A DNA stretch of 24,059 bases, taken from Auxenochlorella pyrenoidosa. Lineage: Eukaryota; Chlorophyta; Trebouxiophyceae; Chlorellales; Chlorellaceae. The first letter of the stretch is position 1; every line of letters begins with the position of its first letter. A program made the position numbers and the translations under genes. Shown here piece after piece: positions 1-8,523 of the stretch. The notes under the pieces were generated by a model that saw only the letters and a list, made by a program, of their open reading frames with translations, was not told the DNA's origin and did not search any database. The stretch is taken from positions 317,575 through 341,633 of the forward strand of contig KQ481969.1 in assembly GCA_001430745.1 (NCBI GenBank), written 5' to 3'.

Positions 1-626
1 GTCGCGCGCGCCGCCGCCGTCGTGCCCGCGCTGCCGCTCCGCCGCCGCCGACGCCTCTGCCTTTTCCCGCGCCTCTGCTAGCATCTCCTCCTCCATCTGC
101 TTCACCCGGTCCCGGGTGTCTGGCATCGCGAGGCCCGCGTACGGCGCGTCCGCCCGCGGCTGCAGGCCCGAGCCGCCGCCGCCGCTGCCGCTGCCGCCGC
201 CGCCGGCCCTGCCGGGCATCATTTTCTGGATGATGGCCCAGAGGGTGTCCACCAGTGCGTCGGGCATATCGGCGCCATTCTCGCGCAGCTCCAGCCGGAA
301 CTCTTTGACGCTACCCTTGCCCTTTGACAGCTCGATGATAAACTCCGACAGCGTCTTATCTGCCAGGCCCAAGTGGTTCTCCAGCTCTGAAGGGGGGCCG
401 GCAAGGGCTGGTTGGGATGCAGGCAGGCGGGTGCTTGCCGCCGACGGCAGCAGTGCGGGCGGCCCGAACTCCTGCCGTCGGCGGCGAGGGATTGCAGTCG
501 TCACCAGTGCACCCAACTGCGCGGGCTGCTGCAAGGCATCTGACCCCTCACACCCCGCCCTGCATGCGCACCCGAGGTGACCTTGGAGACCAGGGAGAGG
601 TACTGGAGCTTCTGCAGCTGCTCCAT
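1..626 (-). CDS. PRP22: Prp22/DHX8-type spliceosomal DEAH helicase, N-terminal part
   Basis: Two exons are visible: 626-572 (ATG at 626-624) and 386 to the window edge; the intron 571-387 is GT-AG. The joined protein starts MEQLQKLQYLSLVSKVTSEL and continues with LGLADKTLSEFIIEL, then NGADMPDALVDTLWAIIQKM. This matches the PWI-like N-terminal domain of DHX8/Prp22 (family pattern KLEYLSLVSKVCTEL, LGINDKDLAEFVI, NGAEF-D-L). A glycine/serine-rich linker and a charged stretch with many Glu, Arg and Ala follow. The S1 domain and helicase core expected next in this family lie outside the window. In the family the protein frees spliced mRNA from the spliceosome in the nucleus. The ATG was chosen because the family also begins a few residues before the conserved LEYLSLVSK motif. 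The gene is divergent from the Ariadne gene. Confidence 0.88.
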
Positions 627-1335
627 GGTGCACCCCTCGGCGAGCTGACGCTGTCAGCAACCTCGAGACGGACGCCGCCTGTGGGGAGAGCGAGACCCAG
701 CAGGCCGCAACTTAAGAAAGAGCTGTAGCAGCCTTACCAAGCTCCAACGGTGCACAGCACCTGTGTCCAGGCAGGCAATAAGGGCAGGCAAGTGTTGCCA
801 TCGCTGCCGCTGCCGCTGCTGCCACCACTGCCGTCACCGCCGTCACGCAGTGCCCGCTGCCTTGCAGCCGCAGACAATGCACTAACCAGACGTGTTACAG
901 GCGCCTGCGTCGCAGCCAAGCCCCCTGCAGGCGGGGCCTGTCCGCTCTGCACCGTGATGGGCGACAGGCGCTACCGCTTGCTGCTCAAAGATCGACACAA
1001 AGGTTTCTTTATGTTATGTGACCCGCAGTGAGACGAAAGGCGCCGGCCCACGGCCACGGGTTGCCGGGCCGGCAGGGGAGCGCGGCAACGCTGTTGGATC
1101 GGAGTGCGAACGTGCTCAGAGAATTTCCGACTAGGTAGCCCGCATCGGAAGGGCGCTGCGTATGCCACGCAGTGCCACTCGGGCAAACTGGTGTCGGCAA
1201 AAGGCGCTGGCGGCATCACTCGCGTTCCAATCGCGATCGGGGCATCGCAGCAATTTCAGGGCGCTCCCAGCTTGCCTCCCGCTTTCGCCGTCCTCGAAGT
1301 CCCGCTACCGCGCGCCGTGGCCCGGCTTCCCTGCC
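627..1335. promoter_or_regulatory. Divergent intergenic region between PRP22-like and Ariadne genes
   Basis: This 709-base stretch separates two divergent start codons and must hold both promoters and 5' leaders. Short open frames on both strands look like composition-driven shadows. I see no TATA box or other recognisable element. A (CTGCCG)-rich simple stretch lies near 805-840. Confidence 0.5.
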
Positions 1336-4300
1336 ATGTCGGACTACGGCGACTCGGACTATGAGGAGATGTCGATGGAAGGAGACGAGGTCGGGTACAG
1401 CGACGACGAGGGGTTCGCTTATAGCGACCAGGAGGAGGGCGTCGCCTCGCCGGTTGCCAAGAGCAGCAAGGTGCGCAGAAAGGTGATGGGAAGCGGCTCC
1501 GAGCTGCCTCGCCGCCCCTGATCGCTTGGCAATGGGCCGCCGTCGCAGTGGCGGCACTGCCTGCCGCCTCTGCCCTCGCCAGCAACACGGCCTGTGCGGC
1601 ATGGCCAGAAGGGCACCATACATGCGTCCTGCTGCAGCGCTGCTTCGTCTGTGCCCAAAGCATGCCAGGCCGCGAGCCTGTGGCCTTCTCACCCCAGCTC
1701 GCACCTCCCCTCTCTTGTCTTTGCCCCTCATTGTCCTGCTCAGCCTGCAATGTTTCTCTTGTTTGCCACTGCTGTCCCCTAAGCAGAAGACTTTCATCGT
1801 GATGGACAAAGATGAGCTGCGGGAGCGGCTCAAGGCAGCAGTAGCGCAGGTGAGACGCGCCCACGTGGGGCGCCGCTCGGGCTGACCTGCACGGCAGGCA
1901 GCTCCAGCACCCAGCCACAACAGGGGCCAGCTCCCGCTGCATGGACAGCCATGTCATGCACACGGCACTGCCATGTAGTCGGCTGCTGGCGCCATCAAGG
2001 CGCCAACCCTTGGTACAGTGGCACCTGCACTACAGGCGGCCAGGCTGAGCAAGAGCGGCGCTCGCGCCCCCAGCTCGGCCCAGCCGCGTCACCTGCCCTC
2101 ACCGTGCCTTTCCTCCCCACTGCCCTGCTGCCTGGCTGGCCAGGTGGTGGACCTGCTGTGCATCTCTGATGCTGAGGCCACGCGGGCGCTGCGCTTCTAC
2201 AAGTGGGACCTGACCAAGCTGCAGGTGTCGCATTCCGGGCGTTGCATTTTTCCCGCTGCGGGTGCTGTGCAGCGGCAGGCAGCGCTCTGCGGGTGCCTTC
2301 GCCACGAGCATGAAGGCGTACTCGACCTGCTGGGATCTCAGCTGCCCTGCCTAGATGATGCATTGTGCATAGCAACCAGGGGCGCAGCCACCCCCGCCGC
2401 CATGCCCGGCTAATTGTTCCCTCTGCCGTCTGATTGAGCTCCTGGCAGCTGCACCTGTTTCAACCCGCCTCCCCGTAACTGGCGCTGCTGTGCGCAGGAG
2501 GAGTGGTTCACCGACCCGGATGCTGTGCGGGAAAAGGTCGGCCTGATGGATGAGCAGCCCTCAACCCGGCGCAAGGAGGTGAGCTGAGGCTGGCAGGCAT
2601 GGAGCTGGGGCCGGCAGGTTTCGAGCTGCTGGGGCCGGCAGGCTCCAGGGGCTGCATAGCATGCGGGGCAAATGCTGTGAACAGCACTGCGAGGGCCGGC
2701 CGCCCTCTGGTCTGTCGTCGGGCTGGGCTGGGCACTCGGCGGAGGCTAGCGTACGCCGCCGCTTGCTGCCGCGTCGTGCGCCACATCAGCATGCTCCCCG
2801 GCTGCCCATGCGCCGCCCTGGGTGCAGGAAACGTGCAAGATCTGCTTCGAGAGCTTCCCGGTGGCAGACATGGCCTCAGCGCGTTGCAAGCACTTCTACT
2901 GCAAGGCGCGGGCAGGAGGGGCTGCCAGAGAGCGGCGCCCAGCCTGGCTTGCCAAGCGCCTGGCCGACTGATGTGCCCGGACCCGGCCTCACTGCCTGTG
3001 CCCCGCCCCAGCGCACCCTGCCTGTGCCCCTCCCAACCCCTCTGCGCTGGCCCTGCCCTGCCTGTGCCCTGCAGGACTGCTGGTCGGGTTACGTGCAGAC
3101 AGCCATCGACTCGGGGCCCTCCTGCCTAGACCTGCGCTGCCCAGACCCAGGCGGGTGCTGCGCTGTGCTGCCGGGCTGCACAGCACCTGCTGCCACCAGC
3201 TCGACAGCCGCCCAGCCTGCCTGCCAACTCGCCCTGGCTTCGCTGCTGCCCGTCCACCCTGCACCTCTCAGCCAACTGCGGGTGGCACTCTCCTGGGTTT
3301 GCAGAGTGCAAGGCTGCAGTGCCGAAGACGGTCATCGCGGCCGTTGCAGACGCACCGCACAAGCAGCGGTGCGCGCCCGCCTTGCCGGCCCAGCCAGCGC
3401 AGCTCCTTGCGTATGCAGCTTCCAGCAAAGGAGACTAAGCCGGCTGCTCTTGTGATCGCTGCTGGCATGCTCCCTCCCTCGTGCCGCTTGTCCCTGCACA
3501 CCCTACGAGCATTCCCATGCCGCCGGGTGCCGAGTCCTCCAGTCCTCCACTGAAAGCTTTGACAACCTCTGTCAAAGCTTTTTCAATCAACTGTTCCACA
3601 AACACGATCTTCAGTGGCACCTACAGCCCATCTTGCCTCTTGCCCTCCCCCTGTGCAGGTATGACGAGTTTGCTGTGCGCTCCTTTGTGGACGACCAGCG
3701 CCAGCTGTCCTGGTGCCCGGCGCCAGGCAAGCCGCACCGACGCCCCGCTTGCGCACTGGCCATGCCTCTGTCATGCCCCTGGCATGCCCCTAAGCTCTGC
3801 AGATGTGAAGGCAGGGCGCCTGGGTGCATTCGGTGCAGTTTTCAATCCGGTCCAGGCATCCACTGCTGCCTTAGCGGCGTTTTTGCCTGTTTGGCCAGCT
3901 GCTGCGCTTGCACATGTGCCCTTGCGGGTCTGAACCCTGCCAGCCACGCTTCGCCGCCCGTACCCCCCACACCCAAACCAAATCGACCTGTCCTCACACA
4001 AACCCACCCTCCGTGCAGACTGCCAGAACGCGGTGCTGACGCTGAGCGACCAGCTGGGCGCTGCGCAGGACATCTTCTGCCGCTGCGGCTGCGCCTTCTG
4101 CTTCAACTGCCGGGAGGAGGCGCACCGCCCCGTGGGCTGCGACACTGTGCGCAAGTGGATGGTGGGTCTGCCCGCGGCTCGCTGATTCAGTCCGTGTGCC
4201 TGCTCCGCAGCTCTGGGAGGGGCGGGGGCAGGGGCTGCTTCCTGCTGGTGCACCTAGGTGCGCCCCACTGGCTGGCAGCCGAGTGTTGGCCGTGCTCGCC

Positions 4301-5784
4301 TGCTTGGAACAGGCACGTGCACAGCAGATGGGTGCAGGCTCTCTGCCCGCCTGCTGTCCTTCTCATCACTTTTCCTTCCCCCCCAATTCATTTGCAGATC
4401 AAGAACAGCGCCGAGAGTGAGAACCTCAACTGGATTCTGGCCAACACCAAGCCCTGCCCAAAGTGCACGTGAGTAGGCTGGCTGGAGGCCGGCCAGCGAG
4501 GCGCAGCATAGCTTTCGTGTGCACAGCCGCACCTGTGTGCAGCCCCCGCCCGTGCTGTCCAGGCCTCGAATGCAGCCAGTGCTGCAGCGCTGCCGGGGCC
4601 TCAAAATGCACCTTGAAAGCCCTAAAGCGCCAGGCCGTACCCTCATCCCACACCCCGCACACACATGCCACCACCCACCCACACACCCACACAATCACCC
4701 CTGCAGGCGCCCCATTGAGAAGAACCAGGGCTGCATGCACATGACCTGCTCGCAGTGCCGCCACGAGTTCTGCTGGCTGTGCCAGGGGCCCTGGGCCGAG
4801 CACGGCGAGCGCACGGGCGGCTTCTACAACTGCAACAGGTGAGCTGGGGTGGTGAGGCGGTGGCCGGGTTGGTGCTGCTCGGCCACCATATGCACTTGAG
4901 GAAGCTGGCAACGCTGCTGCAGCTGGCGCCGAAGCAGTGCCGCGCTGTTTCGGCGCCAGCTCCAGCCGCAACACCGGCTTGTTCCAGTGTAGCTGGTGGG
5001 CTAGCAGCAAAGGGGCGTGGGCGGCTCACCCGGGCCGCTGCGCAGAAATTGGCCGGTGCTCTGGGCTGGCCCCTGATGCGCCGCAGGGCTCTGCGCAGGT
5101 GGCGGAAAAGGCTCCAGGCTCCTGCGACCCGCAGGCATTTGACCCCTGCAGCCCCCACCCGGCCCCCTTCCCACCCACCCACACACACACCCACACACAC
5201 ACCCCCCACCCACCCCCCGGACGCACCCCAGGTTCAAGAAGGCGGTGGAGAAGGGCGAGATCGACGAGCAGGAGCAGAAGCGGCAGCACGCGCGGCAGAG
5301 CCTGGAGCGCTACATGCACTACTGGCAGCGCTGGGCCGAGAACGACTCCTCGCGCAAAAAGGTGGGGCGGGGGGGCCGGGCCGCGTCACACACAAAGGCT
5401 TTGACCCCTCCACATCCTCAGCCCGCAGGCGCTGCAGCAGGTTGACAAGCCCACCCCTAACCCCCCAACCCCAACCTTTCCTACTGCCCCATGTCCCGCT
5501 CCCGCAGGCGCTGCAGCAGGTGGACAAGTTCCGCGGGGAGCAGCAGGAGGTGCTGAGCGAGCGTACCGCCACGCCCACCAGCCAGCTCAAGTTCATAGTG
5601 GACGCGTGGATGCAGGTGGGGGTGGGGTGGGTGGGTGGGTGGATCCTTATTTGTTCTCCATTTCATTTTTTTTTGTTGAAGCAGCTTTGCCGGCAGGCCG
5701 GGTAGCGGCACGCCGTGATGCGTGGCCGTACATTGCAGGTGGGCGGACCATTGCCCCCACCCCCACCCCCCACCCACCCACCCA

Positions 5785-5819
<35 letters not shown>

Positions 5820-7836
5820 CCAAAGCGTCACCGGGCTCTCCTCTGTGTTGGCCCTGCCCCCCTGCCAGGTGGTGCACTGCCGCCGCATCCTCAAGTGGAC
5901 CTACGCCACCGCCTACTACACATTCGAGGTGGGGGTTCATGGGCGTGGGTGATGGCCACCCAGCGCATGCACGACAGGTCTGCATGGCAGGTCTGGCCCT
6001 GGGGACCCACGCTCCACGGATCTGCACGCGCCCAGGGCTGCGCTGCCGCGTGCGGGCGCAGCGTGCCGCTGTCGCACGCTGCTCGATGGCGTTGCTGCGC
6101 GCGCTGCGCGGGCCCCGCGCCGGGCACAGCGTGCCGCTGCCAAACGGCGCTGCTGCGCGCGCTGCCTGGGCCCTCTGTGCTGGCGCAGGAGACTTCTGGC
6201 GCGTCGCGGGAGCACCGGGAACGCATGGCGCAGCACCAGGAGTTCTTCGAGTTCAACCAGGCACGGCTCCACCTCCTCCTGTCGGTCTAAGCTGGTGTCT
6301 CTGCTGCCGAATCGCCCGGCTCCCAGGCGCCGCCTATTGCAAACCTCCTGCACTCGCGCGCCCGTCCTCCCTGCCGTGACACACGCACACACACACACAC
6401 ACTGCAGGGCCAGGCGGAGCACTACCTAGAGAAGCTGCACCACAAGGTTGAAAAAGACCTGTCGCGCTTCCTCAAGGCCAAGCCGGCGCCTGGGGGGGAG
6501 CCTGACGGCGGCGCGGGCGGCGGCGGCGAGGCTGGCCCCAGCAGCAGCAGCGAGGCAGGGCCCAGCGGCAGCCGGGAGCAGCAGGCGGCGTGGAACACGT
6601 TTAGGTGGGTGCCGAGCCTCTGTGCTGAGTGCCTGTGCTGGTGGGTGCTGTGGAACACCTTGAGGGTGGTCCGGCAGCGCTGGCTGCCGAGGATCTGGCG
6701 AAAAGGGTTGATGAGGACTCTGCTGCCCTGCGCCGGTGTGAGCCCGCTTTGACAGCTGCCGTGCCGGCCGCTCGCCGCGCAGCCTTGCCAGGCCCTGCCC
6801 TGCCCCGCCCCTGCCGACCGGGCCTGGGCAGGTGGGCCCGCCCCGTTCGGTCCTCGCCCTCACTCTGTGCACCCCGCCCCCGGTCGGCCCTCACTCTGTG
6901 CTCCCTGCCCCGTTCGGTCCCCACTCTGCGCGCCCCGCCCCGTCCCGCCGCCCGCAGGGAGCAGCTGATCGGGCTGACGGACGTGACGCGCATCCACTTT
7001 GAGAAGCTGGTCAACGAGTTTGAAAAGGGGCTGGACGAGGCTCTCAAAGAGTACGATGGTGAGCCCCTGCTGTTGATAGGGACGGTCAGAGTTGCTGAAA
7101 GAGACAGTCAACGCCTGACTGAAACCCCACTGTTCAACAGCCCCTCCGCCCGCCTGCCTGACTCGCGCTGGCTGGCGGGCTGCCCGGCTGCCTGGCTGGC
7201 TGCGTGCCCTGTCCCAAGACTGCAAGGTTATGGCCGCCCCGCTGTCCCGCGCGCGCCATGGCTGCATGCTCACCTAGAGAGCGCTCCCTGCACCAACGGG
7301 GCGCCAACGCACGGCCCTGCTCTGTCGCCACGCTCAGGGCATGCGCAGCGCCTGCATCACGGTGCTTTCCACTCACTCTGCCCCTGCGCACCCTGTGCAG
7401 CGCGCATGGAGGAGGCGAGCCCCGCCGCCGCTGCGGCCGAGGCTGCAGCAGCGTCAGAAGCGGCGGCGGCGGCGGCGGCCAAGGGCAAGGCAGCCGCCGC
7501 GCCCGCCCGCCGCGTCACCCGCTCCTCCAAGCGGCGCCAGGCCAGCCATGACGACCAGGACTCGACAGCGCTAGAAGAGGAGGCGGGCTTCTGGCAGTGC
7601 CGGTGAGCAGGCAGGCGGGGCGTTCGGGGCAGCACCCCAGGACGAGCATGATCACTGGCAAGCCAGGCAAGGCGCGACCTCCAGGGCAGCCTGTTGCTTG
7701 CCAGCCAGCACCTGATCCGGCTGCTCTTCTCGCATGGCCCCTGCTGCCACGCAGGCACTGCACCTTTGCGAACGAGCTGGCAGACAAGGTGTGCTCCGTG
7801 TGCGAGCAGCCGCGGCACCCCAGCGCGGCGCGATGA
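1336..7836 (+). CDS. ARI: Ariadne-type RBR E3 ubiquitin ligase with RanBP2 zinc finger
   Basis: Exons: 1336-1482 (or 1470), 1787-1849, 2144-2224, 2498-2578, 2828-2905, 3075-3150, 3305-3368, 3659-3726, 4019-4161, 4398-4468, 4707-4838, 5232-5361, 5508-5615, 5869-5928, 6189-6260, 6408-6604, 6958-7058, 7401-7602, 7755-7836. All phases join, giving 651 residues (647 with the alternative first donor). Order: acidic N-terminus ([18 protein letters not shown]); UBA-like segment ending in [16 protein letters not shown]1 from CKICFESF to CPDPEC; IBR with WCPAPDC and [13 protein letters not shown]2 ([24 protein letters not shown]) with the expected catalytic Cys in GCMHM near residue 300; helical Ariadne domain; Ala-rich linker; C-terminal finger WQCRHCTFAN...CSVC. 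The protein should take ubiquitin from an E2 onto that Cys and pass it to substrates. The C-terminal finger is as in plant ARI proteins. Four introns have GC donors. Confidence 0.95.
4874..5008. repeat. Long imperfect inverted repeat (hairpin) in Ariadne intron 11
   Basis: Arms 4874-4937 and 4945-5008 pair without gaps around the loop TGCCGCG (4938-4944). By hand, 48 of 64 positions are Watson-Crick and 4 more would be G-U in RNA. The 17 bp next to the loop (AGCTGGCGCCGAAGCAG on the left) have one G-U wobble only. It sits inside the GT-AG intron 4839-5231, between the exon ending RING2 and the next. Confidence 0.85.
5170..5218. repeat. C-rich/CA tract before a 3' splice site (Ariadne intron 11)
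   Basis: A run made only of C and A (CCCACC and CACACA units) ends about 13 bases before the acceptor of the exon starting at 5232. A looser tract of the same type lies at about 4640-4705 in intron 10. Confidence 0.85.
5422..5528. repeat. Duplicated acceptor and exon start in Ariadne intron 12
   Basis: CCCGCAGGCGCTGCAGCAGG followed by T/G-GACAAG occurs at 5422 and again at 5501, 79 bases apart, with one mismatch over about 28 bases. The second copy is the real acceptor plus the first codons of the exon at 5508 (ALQQVDK). The first copy runs into CCCACCCC and loses the coding sequence. Confidence 0.85.
5754..5816. repeat. C-rich tract and (CA)n microsatellite, Ariadne intron 13
   Basis: A CCCCCACCC-type tract leads into about 31 bases of pure CA repeat (5786-5816), some 50 bases before the acceptor of the exon at 5869. 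Confidence 0.9.
6056..6173. repeat. Imperfect tandem duplication in Ariadne intron 14
   Basis: GCGCAGCGTGCCGCTG... from 6056 and GCACAGCGTGCCGCTG... from 6124 both run on to TTGCTGCGCGCGCTG or CTGCTGCGCGCGCTG and GGGCCC. The copies are about 50-60 bases and differ by small indels. Confidence 0.7.
6386..6402. repeat. (CA)n microsatellite at a 3' splice site, Ariadne intron 15
   Basis: A 17-base CA repeat lies directly against the acceptor ACTGCAG of the exon at 6408, so it takes the place of a polypyrimidine tract. Confidence 0.9.
6839..6935. repeat. Three-copy minisatellite in Ariadne intron 16
   Basis: Three imperfect units built on GCCCCGTTCGGTCC and CACTCTGTGC follow one another just before the acceptor of the exon at 6958. 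Unit length varies from roughly 29 to 35 bases. Confidence 0.75.
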
Positions 7837-8079
7837 GCCGTCTCCCGCCGGGGCTGGGCTGGGAGGCAGGACTGGGAGGGCTGGATGCTGGCACCCTCAG
7901 CCCCCCACCCGCCCAGCATGTATCATACCTCACAGCCTGCCTGTCTACACACATTCTTGCTGCATCTGCCCCAGCACCTCTGCTGCTCGCCCGCCCCTGC
8001 TCCCGCTCCCGCTCTGCTCCGTCCCTGTCACGTAACTCGTAACCGTCTCCAGTTCACTCTGTACATTTAATGTCCACCA

Positions 8080-8084
8080 TGTAA
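8080..8084 (+). terminator. TGTAA poly(A) signal of the Ariadne gene
   Basis: TGTAA, the usual green-algal polyadenylation signal, lies 244 bases past the Ariadne stop codon. Confidence 0.6.
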
Positions 8085-8469
8085 CACGGCTTCATCAACC
8101 ACCAGGATCAGTCCTGGGTGATGCAGTGCGCAGAACGGCTACGGTACGTTGTTGCATGCATGCTGCAGCTGGTGCATCCGCAGGCTGGTTTGCCTTGCCC
8201 GGTGACAGATTGCAAGGAAGCGGCTTGAACCTGCAGCGCAGCGCACCACCCTCCTCTGCGCCGCTCCGTGCTCCCCAATTTTGAAAGCATGAGGTATTGA
8301 CAGCACAAGCACACGGCAGTGCCACAGCATGCCATGCCGTCTTGCCTCCCTGCGGCATCAGTGCTTCACATCGACAGCCGGCGGCAGACAGAGAGGCACC
8401 ACTCCATTCGGAGCGGGCAGAATGAGGCCAAGCCCAGATATTAAGTGCAGAGCAGAGCAGCAGGGGTTG

Positions 8470-8474
8470 TTACA
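8470..8474 (-). terminator. TGTAA poly(A) signal of the ZIP9-like gene
   Basis: TTACA on the plus strand reads TGTAA on the minus strand, 50 bases past the transporter's stop codon at 8524. Confidence 0.6.
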
Positions 8475-8523
8475 CAACATCGAGCGGGCAGGCAGTGAGC
8501 CGGGGCGCTGCAGCCGGCTGGCA

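Larger units (their letters stand above)
7837..8523. other. Convergent 3' intergenic region, Ariadne / ZIP9-like
   Basis: This stretch holds the 3' ends of two convergent genes. Each strand carries one TGTAA signal placed suitably for its gene (8080-8084 plus, 8470-8474 minus). I see no coding frame worth calling. Confidence 0.6.

Noticed and set aside
1216..1963. Two overlapping minus-strand open frames of about 235 codons
   Set aside because: They are antisense to the first Ariadne exons and intron, lack family motifs, and show the Arg/Ala/Cys bias of GC-rich shadows.
5754..5816. CRISPR-like or centromeric array
   Set aside because: These are simple microsatellites without spacers, in introns of a eukaryotic gene.
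6261..6290. GT donor at 6285 as the end of Ariadne exon 15
   Set aside because: It is also in phase but would insert ARLHLLLS into the conserved stretch [15 protein letters not shown], which aligns without a gap to the Ariadne family when the GC donor at 6261 is used.
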